A DNA stretch of 34,788 nucleotides from an uncultured Lachnospiraceae bacterium (GTDB lineage: Bacteria; Bacillota; Clostridia; Lachnospirales; Lachnospiraceae). The stretch's first letter is position 1. Every line of letters starts with the position of its first letter. The DNA is taken from positions 1-34,788 of the forward strand of contig CADABA010000009.1 of assembly GCA_902785985.1 (NCBI GenBank), read 5' to 3'. The notes beneath the pieces were generated by a model. The model searched no databases, was not told where the DNA came from, and saw nothing but the letters and a program-made list of their open reading frames with translations. Shown here in pieces: positions 8,103-16,154 of this stretch. The position numbers were made by a program, and so were the translations under genes.

Positions 8103-8149
8103 AGATAAACTGGATGGTTACCCCTCGCACTTTTAGCAGGAACAGCAGG

Positions 8150-9068
8150 ATGAAAAAAAGAAATATATTAATTGGCCTTTTATCGGCGTTATGTGTGATT
8201 CTTATTGCATTTATCGCCTTTCTGAGTGTCCGTATTCTGAATATTGCGGATTCATCGTCCGGGAGCAAAGCGGAGGTGCATACGAGTGCCGGTCCAGGTT
8301 CAAAAGAAAAAAAAGGGACTGACGTGGGATCGAAGCCGGGCAGACCTGAGGAGAAAAGTGAATCCGATGCCGGCAGTGCGGAAGACCGTAGCCGGGGAGA
8401 GGGAACAGTAAAGAACGGTGAGAACCAAAATGGCGGAAGCACTGCCGGGGAGAGCAGTGCGCAGATTTCCGGAACGAATTCCTCCGGTGCCCGGGGCTCT
8501 TCCGGAGAAACGGCCTCCAGTGAATATGAGATCGACGGTGTCCTTTATATGGGTGACGGAAGGCCGGTCTATGAGTATCTTGATCCCCCGCAGGACTCGG
8601 TCGTCGACTATTGCCCTTTTGACGCAGAAGAATTTATTGATGCCGTCGCAGCGGTCTATCAGACGGCGCATGACAATGAATATGAATATGGAAATTCGAA
8701 CACTCTTCCTCCCTGCGAGGACGGGTTCATCGCCTGCCGCGTCAGGAGGACTTACCGAAGAACAATTTCTCACGACGCATGGTTTTATTAAGATCAATGA
8801 CCAGTCCAGGCTTATGCGGGGCGATATCGTATTGCAGGATGATGGCAAAGACGGAGTGCCGGCGTATACATGGCATACATTTGTCCTTGTGGATTATGAC
8901 CCGGAGACGCAGATGTGCAGTAAATATGACTGCGGGCATTTTACTCCGGAAGGACAGGACAGGGTTTCTTCGGAGCAGCCGTTTACCTGCCCGCTTGCGG
9001 ATTTCGGAGATCAGAGAAGGTTCGTGTGCGCATTCCGAATAAGAAGCGCTCCGGAGCCTGTTGAATGA
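8150..9068 (+). pseudogene. Membrane-anchored NlpC/P60-like protein, broken
   Basis: Likely once a surface cysteine peptidase or amidase acting on cell wall, now out of frame. The N-terminal part (start ATG 8150, MKKRNILIGLL) has one membrane segment (about residues 6-29) and a Ser/Gly/Glu-rich tether of about 95 residues. The domain then begins with DYCPFDAEEFIDAVAAVY and reaches PPCEDGFIAC. From about 8740-8755 homology moves to the +1 frame, continuing SGGLTEEQFLTTHGF, GDIVLQDD, WHTFVLVDYDP and CGHFTP to the stop at 9068. Read in one frame the gene stops at 8791. From recall of similar clostridial proteins, 15-20 residues between the Cys and the GG appear missing, so this may be a short out-of-frame deletion rather than a one-base slip. 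The ribosome site is weak. Confidence 0.65.
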
Positions 9069-9183
9069 ACACCTGACGTATCTGAACACCGGCTTTTCAT
9101 TCGCTGCATATTGGGACGTGCGGAGGTGAAAAGGAATCCGGAAAATGAAGTTCGACGAAGCACAGCAGCTTAAAGCACCATGT

Positions 9184-9249
9184 CCGCAGGATCTGCGGTA
9201 CTGCCCGGGAGTGGGAGTTCGTGCCGAAGGAGACAGCAGTACTCCCGGG
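9184..9249 (+). other. Competing inverted repeats upstream of the kinase gene
   Basis: CCGCAG-GAT-CTGCGG (9184-9198) is followed by two mutually exclusive pairings: GTACTGC (9198-9204) with GCAGTAC (9236-9242), or CCCGGGAGT (9204-9212) with ACTCCCGGG (9241-9249). The 287-bp gap 9069-9355 holds nothing else. The 69-codon frame at 9145-9354 lacks a convincing ribosome site and homology. Confidence 0.4.
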
Positions 9250-9355
9250 GGAGAGAGCATTCATGTCGGGAGAGATCTGAAGGTTCACCCCGGACCCACG
9301 GGAACACAGTGCGGGAAGGATACCGGGGCCGTCCGGCCATGTTTGGAGAAATAAG

Positions 9356-11053
9356 ATGGAAGCAATTGAGAAAATAAAAGATTTCTGGCCTGATTGGAAT
9401 ATCGAAGAGCTGCTCGGAAGAGGATCTTACGGAAAAGTTTTCAGTGCTGCCAGGTCTGATGCCGGAAAAAAGTACTATTCTGCGATCAAAGTGATGACGA
9501 TCCCGGCCAGCCCGGAAGAAATTGAGCTGGTTCGTGCTGAGGGCCTGGATGAAAAGTCAACACGTGAATATTTCCATGAGATCGTTCAGGGGTGTATCCA
9601 GGAAATTACCATGATGATGGATTACCGGGGAACGGCAAATATCGTCAACGTCGAGGACTACAAGGTGATTGAGCATAAAGACTCCATTGGCTGGGATATT
9701 TTTATCCGTATGGAGCGGCTGCTCTGCCTGAAAGAGATCATGAAGCTGCGCCGGCTTGAGGAAGATGAGATCATAGATCTCGGAATTGGAATCAGTGCAG
9801 CCCTGATCGACTGCGAGACGGATGATGTGATCCACAGGGATATTAAACCTGCGAACATTTTCCTTCACCAGAAAACAGGTGTCTATAAGCTCGGTGACTT
9901 CGGAATCGCCACGCGCATGAGCAGGGCTGAGCGGGGAATGTCCTGTAAGGGAACTTACGATTATATGGCTCCGGAGATTTTTACCTCTGATACGTACGAT
10001 CAGACGGTTGATATCTATGCACTCGGCCTTGTCCTTTATCGGCTCTGCAATGAGAATAAAGGCCCCTTTATTGACCTTGGCGCAGGGACGATGCGCCCGT
10101 CAGATGCAGAGCGGGCGAACGGCCTGCGGCTTTCCGGGACAGAACTTCCTGCACCGGCACACGCCTCAGCGGATCTGGCGAAGATCATCGGAAAAGCTGT
10201 ACGATTCAGACCGGAAGAACGATACAGGGATGCAAAGGAGATGAATGCAGCTCTGGAAGAGCTGAAGCTTAAGAGAAGACTCGCTAAAAACGGGGCGGGG
10301 AGAGAAAAACACAGCGTGAACGATCTGTCAGACAGAGATACGGAACGCAGCCTGACTGATCTGCCGGGCGGACGCGATTACCGGACGGCTTATGATATGC
10401 CGGGCAGGAACCGTGCAGTCCGGGCCGACAATGTGCAGATACCGGTAAATGTGCAGTCCGGAGGCAGTGCGTACAGCAGCCCGACAAACGCTCCTGCAAG
10501 GAACACCGCCTACGGCGGAGCACCGAATGCGCAGTCCGGAGGCAGTGCGTACGACAAACGCTCCTGCAAGGAACACCGCCTACGGCGGAGCACCGAATGC
10601 GCAGTCCGGAGGCAGTGCGTACAGCAGCCCGACAAACGCCCCTGCAAGGAACACCGCCTACGGCGTAGCGCCGAATGCACAGTCCGGAAGCAGTGCGTAC
10701 AGCAGCCCGACAAGCGTTTCTTCGAGGAACACCGCCTACAGCGGGACACCGAATGCGCAGTCCGGAGGCAGTGCGTACAGCAGCCCGACAAACGTTTCTT
10801 CGAGGAACACCGCCTACGGCGTAGCGCCGAATGTACAGTCCGGAAGCAGTGCGTACAGCAGCCCGACAGGCGTTTCTTCAAGGAACACCGCCTACAGCGG
10901 GATACCGAATGCGCAGTCCGGAGGCAGAGCGTACAGCAGCCCGACAAACGCTCCTGCAGGGAACACCGCCTACAGCGGGGCGCCGAATGCGCAGTCCGGA
11001 GGCAGTGCGTACAGCAGCCCGGAGAATCAGATCCCGGGAAGCCGGGTCCCTGA
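9356..11053 (+). CDS. Hanks-type Ser/Thr protein kinase (frame broken in its repeats)
   Basis: A cytoplasmic kinase domain at the N-terminus, with GGAG 7 nt before the ATG. Motifs are canonical: glycine loop GRGSYGKVF (21-29), ATP lysine in AIKVM (K45), HRDIKPAN (160-167), DFGIA (181-185), MAPEI (204-208). A charged juxtamembrane linker (about 305-360) follows. The frame then enters 78-bp tandem repeats encoding 26-residue units (NAQSGGSAYSSPTN... type). Unit two is only 70 bp, and from there this frame reads an unrelated Arg/Cys-rich sequence (KRSCKEHRLRRS...) to a stop at 11053. The intended continuation is in the next frame (see 10553-12374). The restored protein would be about 1008 residues: kinase, repeats, TM, two NPCBM domains. 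Unlike the kinases at 18703 and 32312 it keeps HRD and DFG. Confidence 0.85.
   Translation: MEAIEKIKDFWPDWNIEELLGRGSYGKVFSAARSDAGKKYYSAIKVMTIPASPEEIELVRAEGLDEKSTREYFHEIVQGCIQEITMMMDYRGTANIVNVEDYKVIEHKDSIGWDIFIRMERLLCLKEIMKLRRLEEDEIIDLGIGISAALIDCETDDVIHRDIKPANIFLHQKTGVYKLGDFGIATRMSRAERGMSCKGTYDYMAPEIFTSDTYDQTVDIYALGLVLYRLCNENKGPFIDLGAGTMRPSDAERANGLRLSGTELPAPAHASADLAKIIGKAVRFRPEERYRDAKEMNAALEELKLKRRLAKNGAGREKHSVNDLSDRDTERSLTDLPGGRDYRTAYDMPGRNRAVRADNVQIPVNVQSGGSAYSSPTNAPARNTAYGGAPNAQSGGSAYDKRSCKEHRLRRSTECAVRRQCVQQPDKRPCKEHRLRRSAECTVRKQCVQQPDKRFFEEHRLQRDTECAVRRQCVQQPDKRFFEEHRLRRSAECTVRKQCVQQPDRRFFKEHRLQRDTECAVRRQSVQQPDKRSCREHRLQRGAECAVRRQCVQQPGESDPGKPGP
10448..11030 (+). repeat. 78-bp in-gene tandem repeat, 7.5 units
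   Basis: Units start at 10448, 10526, 10596, 10674, 10752, 10830, 10908 and 10986 (partial). All are 78 bp except the second (10526-10595), which lacks 8 bp (AGCAGCCC) after position 10552 and is 70 bp. 78 bp keeps frame and 70 bp does not. The units encode a low-complexity Ser/Ala/Asn/Thr-rich linker. Units alternate between two sequence variants, suggesting past unequal exchange. Confidence 0.95.
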
Positions 11054-12374
11054 GAGTTGGATCTCGCAGATGGAGAACACGCAGAAACTGGGTTCGCAGA
11101 GCGGTGCTGTACCGCAGTCAGATGCCGGCGGTTCCGTACAGGAAAGCATTGCAGCTGAGAGGAGTTCTTACATACCTCCCGCGCCATTAAAACAGCCCGG
11201 AGGAAGTGAAAGAAGACAGCGGGAGAGCGGAATTTCGCAGGGAGAGGATGAGCCGCATTCCGGAAATGTGCGCGGAATGATCGCGGCCGCACTTCTGGGA
11301 ATCGCGTTAGGTCTGATCCTTATCCTTGCAGGCCTGTTCCTCTTTAGAGACAGGATCGAAAGCCTGATTAACGGATATGACGTTACCGACCCTTCGAATG
11401 TTGTATCCTCATCGACGGCAGTGAATTCTTCCAGACCGGCAGATGATTCCGTAATATCGGACAGTGATGCATCTGTGGAAAATCCTGCCCCCGCGGCACA
11501 GTTCATTTCCCTGAAGGAAATTGAAAAAGTGAACCCCGAGGTGACGCCGACAAGTCTTGTCTACCTTGATTCGGCGAGAGATAATTTCGGGACAACGTAC
11601 AAAAATGCCATCGCAGGCGGAACGTCTGAGATGGAGAATGCCGATGAGTATATTCTGGATGGAAAATACAGATCGATTGCCGGCAGGGTCGTAATGAATT
11701 ATGACAAGAGAGCCAACGTCGGAAAGGATACGTACGTCCGGATCTACGGGGATGGAAAACTCCTCTGGGAGTCGGGGCGCGTTACAAGGGGCTTCGTCCC
11801 CCAGGATTTTCAGGTGAATATCACCGGGGTCAGCAGGATGAAGCTGACGATCCAGGGATGTAATTTTATACGCCTTGTCGACTGTGTGATCAGCGAGGAG
11901 GAGACGATCACCGGAAATTCGACCGCGGAAGGCATCATCGACAATATCGTTTCCGGAGATCATGCGGAAATCTCAGAGATTGACTGGTACAGTTCCTCCA
12001 TGCAGCTTTCGCCTTCGGAAGGCGGGCTTGTATTTTACGGGAACGCCGTTGACAACAACGGGACGGTCTACAATTCGACTGCTATCGGTGGCAGAGCGGC
12101 GGATACAGAGAACTGGAACTCCTATAAAATAAGCGGGGCTTACTCTTCAATCACGGGTAAGGTCATTCTGAACAATGCCTACAGTGATGTTGTCTCTGAA
12201 AGCACCCGGTTCCGAATTTACGCGGACGGGGAGGTCGTATATGAATCCCAGCCGGTCACTGCGGGGCGGGGACCGCAGGAATTTAACGTGAATCTTAAAG
12301 GCGTCGAGGATCTTCGCCTTGAGGTGTTCGGGGCAAATTATATGAGGGTAGTGGATTGTACATTAAATAAGTAG
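10553..12374 (+). pseudogene. 3' part of the kinase gene: TM and two NPCBM domains
   Basis: In the frame shifted by the 8-bp gap, the repeat linker continues (SAYSSPTN...RNTAYG). It is followed by a polar stretch, one membrane segment (GMIAAALLGIALGLILILAG, about 11276-11345) and a long extracytoplasmic region. The outside holds two NPCBM-type carbohydrate-binding domains. Domain 1 is about 11505-11900 (SLVYLDS, YILDGKYRSIAGRV, VRIYGDGKLLWESG, RLVDCVI). Domain 2 is about 11975-12370 (GTVYNSTAIGG, YKISGAYSSITGKV, FRIYADGEVVYES, RVVDCTLN). Such domains bind glycans in family members, so the kinase probably sensed cell-wall or host sugar. There is no ribosome site for independent translation of this part. 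An open frame extends back to 10449, but only within repeats. Confidence 0.8.
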
Positions 12375-12461
12375 TGTGAGCTGCGGGGATGTGCCCGTAA
12401 TAATGAGTGCTGCAAAGAGGCTTTCTGCATCGCATGCGAACTGTCATTGTGCATACAGCCG

Positions 12462-12560
12462 GTTTATCTCAGTGGGGAAGACCCCTGCTTCTATAAGCGG
12501 GGGATAGGTCAATATCCTGCTCGTCTCCGTGGCAGGTTTCAATCCTCCACTGAGATAAAC
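12462..12560. mobile_element. Small element with 14-bp perfect inverted ends, IS605-end-like core
   Basis: GTTTATCTCAGTGG (12462-12475) and CCACTGAGATAAAC (12547-12560) are exact inverted repeats about 70 bp apart. Between them lies a hairpin CCCC-T-GCTT/AAGCGGGG followed by GATAGGTCAA. From recall this looks like the conserved 3' end (omega-RNA scaffold end) of IS200/IS605 TnpB elements. No transposase or tnpB frame is present, so this would be a remnant or a non-autonomous palindromic element. Plain structured intergenic DNA is the alternative. Confidence 0.4.
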
Positions 12561-12591
12561 GCCGAGGCGTTCTTGAAAGACGCGTATTGAA

Positions 12592-12646
12592 AAGACCCGC
12601 TATATGCGGAGGAATGCATGACATCCTCCCGCATACAGCGGGTCTT
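12592..12646 (-). terminator. Hairpin downstream of the ABC permease, likely terminator
   Basis: Long imperfect stem (AAGACCCGCT...AGGA with TCCT...AGCGGGTCTT), about 22 pairs with one mismatch and one bulge. Read on the minus strand it is followed by a short T-rich run (TCTTTTC). It lies 74 bp after the permease stop codon. The rest of the 12375-12719 gap holds the element at 12462, a copy of the AACGCC-GA-GGCGTT palindrome at 12558-12571, and a 14-bp sequence (12651-12664) shared with 34611-34624. Confidence 0.55.
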
Positions 12647-12719
12647 AGGTATTCTTCATCGCGCAATACGCGTGACGAGACCTTCCCCGGCAGATGATCA
12701 GCGCTCATCCCTGTCGACG

Positions 12720-13523
12720 TCAGCGCTTATCCTTGTCGACGAACTCCAGCGAAATAATGGATATGATGCCGTAGACCAGGATAAAGATGGCAAGGATGCC
12801 CCACATTTGAAGCAGATTTGAGACCGCATATTCATAGTCCGCCTCAAGGTCCGGATTCGCCATCAGCATATCGTTGACATTGGATGTGATGCAGATCGCA
12901 TTCAGGCTCCATTTGCTTACCGTGATATTCGCGACTTTCGCGGAAAAGCCCTGCAGCTTGAAGATCATGCCGGACATGACCAGCTGGATGATCAGGATAA
13001 AGGGCATGACTGTCATGGCTGCGACCGGTGTTTTGACAATACTGGATGTCATCAGGCCGAGAGTGTCAGAGCAGTAGATGGCGAGAAAGAACGTGATTTC
13101 GAGCTCGATCACACACGGAAGAAGGACACCGGAGGACGGCAGATTCTGATGGCGGAAGATCGTGATGATGATCGTCACGATCAGGCTCTCTACCAGGCAG
13201 AGGAACATTTCAAAGAGCATATGGGATGCAACATATGCGGACATATGAAGGCCTGACCTGTGTTCCCTCTTTATAATGTCACGTTCCTTGCAGATCGACT
13301 GGATCGAGTTGAAAATACCGATCCAGATGCAGGCGCAGACCAGAGCAAATGCGCCGTTCCTTGTCGCTGAGTAGGCCTTGAACATATCCTTGCTGACAAC
13401 ACTTGAGATAATCAGTGTGATCAGGGCGGAACTCAGAAAGGTCGTCCAGCCTTTTTCGTTCTTGAAAATTCGGAAACACTTTCCGGCATAAATTGTTATC
13501 TGTGATAATCTTGAACTGCCCAT
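12720..13523 (-). CDS. ABC-2 type transporter permease
   Basis: Membrane half of an ABCG-like exporter whose ATPase is encoded directly upstream. The 267-residue protein has about six hydrophobic segments (for example FLSSALITLIISSVV, FALVCACIWIGIF, MFLCLVESLIVTIIITIF, TVMPFILIIQLVMSGMIF, GILAIFILVYGIISII). It starts with ATG one base after the ATPase stop (TGA-C-ATG), with GAGGAG inside the upstream gene, so the two are translationally coupled. It ends in a charged tail, DKDKR. Substrate unknown. It is last in the minus-strand operon and precedes a terminator-like hairpin. Confidence 0.9.
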   Translation of the reverse strand: MGSSRLSQITIYAGKCFRIFKNEKGWTTFLSSALITLIISSVVSKDMFKAYSATRNGAFALVCACIWIGIFNSIQSICKERDIIKREHRSGLHMSAYVASHMLFEMFLCLVESLIVTIIITIFRHQNLPSSGVLLPCVIELEITFFLAIYCSDTLGLMTSSIVKTPVAAMTVMPFILIIQLVMSGMIFKLQGFSAKVANITVSKWSLNAICITSNVNDMLMANPDLEADYEYAVSNLLQMWGILAIFILVYGIISIISLEFVDKDKR

Positions 13524-13524
13524 G

Positions 13525-15087
13525 TCATCTCCTCATTCCACTGAATTTCTGAATGAAATAATCCGCCATTCCGTCACCGCCTTCGTTTTTGCGGTTGATC
13601 CGCTTTACAATTCCCTCGAGGGACTTGGTATCAAAATAACCGTAAGCATCACGGACCGGTCCGAAATATGCCAGATGTCCGCATTCATCGCTTCCCTTGG
13701 CGAGGACCATGATCTTGTCGAAGAAATCAGGAGTCCTGTCAGGCGCATGGGAAATGACGATGACGATCTTGCCGTCGTCGGCGATCGTTCGAAGGTTCGT
13801 CATGAGCGTTGTCGCCATGCCTCCGTCCAGACCGGAATCGGGCTCATCGAGGAAGAAGAGGACCGGGTCTGCGACATATTCGACCGCGATGCTGAGACGC
13901 TTCCGCTGGCCGCCGCTGAGCTTGTTTACAAGATGGTTCTGCAGGGTCTCAAGACCCATTTTGTTCACGACCTGGGCTACGCGCGCATCGCGCTGTGCCT
14001 GTGTCGTTCCCTTTCCGAGACGGAGCCTTGCTGCATCCCGGAGAGTATCCGACACGCGGTCTTCGCCGCGCAGAAGATCCTGCTGGGGAACGAATCCCAT
14101 CTTATCTTTCATGGACGCATAGTCTGCATAGACGTCAGTCCTGCCGTACATGATCCTGCCGTTTGCCTTCTCGTAGCCCATGACGGCGTTCATGAAGGTG
14201 GTCTTGCCGGCCCCGGATCCGCCGAGGACCAGCACCATCTCTCCGGGATTGATCGTCATATTGATGTCGCGCAGGAGCGTGAGCTTTTTTCCCCTTACAA
14301 TAACGCTTCGCTCGACGATCTGTATTTTCAGGGAGTCGCTCGACATGGCACCGGTCGACTGCTGGTTCCTGTCTCTGCGGCCTTCGATACTGACGCTGTC
14401 GTCTCCTGTGTAACGAGGTCCGGAAGGTATCTGGCAGAGCAGACGGTCAATGCAGTAGATAAAATGGATATTATTGATCCGGATCGCGTCGCCCGGCCGG
14501 AGGAAGATCGGGTTCGTCAGACGGATATCGTTGACATAGACACCGTTCCTGCTGTTGCGGTCTGCCAGGGCCCATCGGCCGTTATGCCGGAAGAGAACGG
14601 CATGCAGTCTGGAGATACCCTGACTCCTAAGGACCAGTCCGCTGTTCGGATTGCGGCCGATATCGATCTGATTTGCGTTCGTAAGAGGGATGGCCTGCCA
14701 GTTATAATGATCGGGATAGTCCATGGTGAAGATCAGTGTAGTAAATTTAGCCGGATCCCGGGAGGAATACACTCTCAGGACATCCCCGCTCTTCAGCTGC
14801 TGCGGGGCGTTCGGTTCAAGCCTTCTGTTGGCATACCAGGTGCCGTTCGTGCTGGAGAGATCCCTGTAGAAAAAGCAGCCGGAGACCAGCTCGAACGAAC
14901 CGTGCCTGCGGGATACATAGCGCATATCCACACCGATGTCAGGGTTTCCCGATTCTGTGATCCGACCAAAGACGGCACTGCGGTTCAGGACATATTCCTT
15001 TACAGCCCCGTTGCATACGACAAAAACTTTTGGCGTGAGACGTCTTTGTTCTACTCTGATTGTTTCCTCGAAGTTCATGATTCTCAT
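13525..15087 (-). CDS. ABC transporter ATPase with two N-terminal FHA domains
   Basis: Powers the adjacent ABC-2 permease. It has 520 residues. FHA domain 1 (about 20-110) has GR...SRRHGSF...SSTNGTW, and FHA domain 2 (about 135-215) has IGR...SRLHAVL...SRNGVYVN. These are intact phosphothreonine-binding signatures. The ABC domain (about 255-490) has Walker A GGSGAGKTT (289-297), signature LSGGQRKR, Walker B VLFFLDEPDSGLD and the switch His in ISHAPD. The arrangement matches ABCG-type FHA-ABC proteins, which usually carry the membrane part on the same chain; here it is separate. The ATG overlaps the upstream stop by four bases (ATGA). With Hanks kinases nearby, the FHA modules probably recruit or gate the transporter by phosphorylation (inference). 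Confidence 0.93.
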   Translation of the reverse strand: MRIMNFEETIRVEQRRLTPKVFVVCNGAVKEYVLNRSAVFGRITESGNPDIGVDMRYVSRRHGSFELVSGCFFYRDLSSTNGTWYANRRLEPNAPQQLKSGDVLRVYSSRDPAKFTTLIFTMDYPDHYNWQAIPLTNANQIDIGRNPNSGLVLRSQGISRLHAVLFRHNGRWALADRNSRNGVYVNDIRLTNPIFLRPGDAIRINNIHFIYCIDRLLCQIPSGPRYTGDDSVSIEGRRDRNQQSTGAMSSDSLKIQIVERSVIVRGKKLTLLRDINMTINPGEMVLVLGGSGAGKTTFMNAVMGYEKANGRIMYGRTDVYADYASMKDKMGFVPQQDLLRGEDRVSDTLRDAARLRLGKGTTQAQRDARVAQVVNKMGLETLQNHLVNKLSGGQRKRLSIAVEYVADPVLFFLDEPDSGLDGGMATTLMTNLRTIADDGKIVIVISHAPDRTPDFFDKIMVLAKGSDECGHLAYFGPVRDAYGYFDTKSLEGIVKRINRKNEGGDGMADYFIQKFSGMRR

Positions 15088-16088
15088 CCTTTCCAGTCTC
15101 TGATCGAAATCCAGTCAATATCATCATAATCCCTGGAGTCTTCCATAAATCCGTATGTTATGGCCGTATATTTCTCTTCTGAAACAGATTCGGCTTCCTT
15201 GTCACCCTCGCGAATCGTGTAGGCATCTTCGTCTCCATCGGACAGGTCCGGTCTTCTTCTGATTTCCATGAAGGAAGTCGTTGTGATCATTCGCGGATTT
15301 AAGATATCGAGATCCATCATTCGGACATCACTGTCCGGATCCCAGTCTGCTGTGTAGAGGAGATTCGTCCGCTCCTCGTCTTCCTCCCCGTCCTCTTTGT
15401 TCTCTTTGTTCTCTTTGTCCTCTTTGCTGTCCGTCTCATCCCCGGAATCGGAATCCGTGTCATCCTCTTCCTTGCTCGAATGATAGGAGACGAGCCGGAG
15501 GTTGAAGGACTTTGACGGGTACTGATCGAAAATCCTCTTTGCGCTCTTTTTCCGGTCCGGTGTCGACAGATCCACTTCAATTCCGACAAAATCGATCACT
15601 TTGTAGCCGTTCTTATCAATATTTGCGACGACCAGTTCCGGAAAACCGTCGTCCGCAAAGTCGACAAATGCGTAACACAGATTCTTCGGTACCCCGAGCT
15701 TTGATTTTGTCATGTTCGGGTTGATGCCCTCGTCATCATAATCGTCGAAATCATCCTTCCAGGCCTGCCTGTAGGCATCCAGGATGTCCTTGTAGATATC
15801 TTTCACCTCTTCATCGGTCAGGTCGTCGAGTGACATGAGCACCTGATAAGCCTGCCCGCCTGTAAAATCCTGCGCTGCCCCTAATCCTGCATCGGTTGAT
15901 TCTGTGTCTTTCGTTTCACTGACGGAAGAGGTCGTCTCTTTTTCTTTTTTCGACTCTGTATCATCGTTCCTGCTCATACGAAGGAACAAAGTGATGAAAA
16001 ATGCAGTGATAAGGGCAGTCAGAATACACAGGCCTGCGATACCGGCCGCGATCAGGGGTTTGTTGATCGGTGAATTATTGTCAGACAT
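15084..16088 (-). CDS. Membrane-anchored acidic protein of unknown function
   Basis: Function not recognised. It has 334 residues with a short cytoplasmic head and one membrane segment (about 11-36, PLIAAGIAGLCILTALITAF), then a Ser/Thr/Glu tether and an outside region. The outside part contains FVDFADDGFPELVVANID, reminiscent of acidic calcium-loop motifs (DxDGxPEL) in surface proteins. It also has a very acidic tract with KEDKENKENKED-type short repeats (about 215-240; the DNA has a CTCTTTGTT triplet-like repeat there). AAGGAAGG precedes the ATG. It lies second in the operon and overlaps the FHA-ABC gene by four bases, so it may be an accessory or sensor subunit of the exporter. Confidence 0.85.
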   Translation of the reverse strand: MSDNNSPINKPLIAAGIAGLCILTALITAFFITLFLRMSRNDDTESKKEKETTSSVSETKDTESTDAGLGAAQDFTGGQAYQVLMSLDDLTDEEVKDIYKDILDAYRQAWKDDFDDYDDEGINPNMTKSKLGVPKNLCYAFVDFADDGFPELVVANIDKNGYKVIDFVGIEVDLSTPDRKKSAKRIFDQYPSKSFNLRLVSYHSSKEEDDTDSDSGDETDSKEDKENKENKEDGEEDEERTNLLYTADWDPDSDVRMMDLDILNPRMITTTSFMEIRRRPDLSDGDEDAYTIREGDKEAESVSEEKYTAITYGFMEDSRDYDDIDWISIRDWKG

Positions 16089-16154
16089 AAGTCAGCCTTC
16101 CTTTTTATAAAACCATTTTTTATAATTCCAAATCAGATGGCGATGTGCGAAAAT

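Noticed and set aside
9145-9354. 69-codon frame before the kinase gene
   Set aside because: Poor ribosome site, low-complexity product, and overlaps a set of inverted repeats.
10510-11292. 260-codon minus-strand frame rich in Cys and Arg
   Set aside because: Antisense shadow of the 78-bp repeat region. Its apparent repeats are those of the kinase linker.
12531-12560. CRISPR-repeat-like GTTTCAATCCTCCACTGAG
   Set aside because: Only one copy, no spacers, and it is part of an inverted repeat pair.
13522-15129. 535-codon plus-strand open frame
   Set aside because: Lies fully opposite the FHA-FHA-ABC gene, whose motifs are clear. The plus-strand product has no recognisable pattern. High-GC antisense shadow.
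16089-16150. Internal minus-strand promoter (TTGGAA/TATAAA) before the acidic membrane protein
   Set aside because: The -10 would place the transcription start within the ribosome site, leaving no leader.
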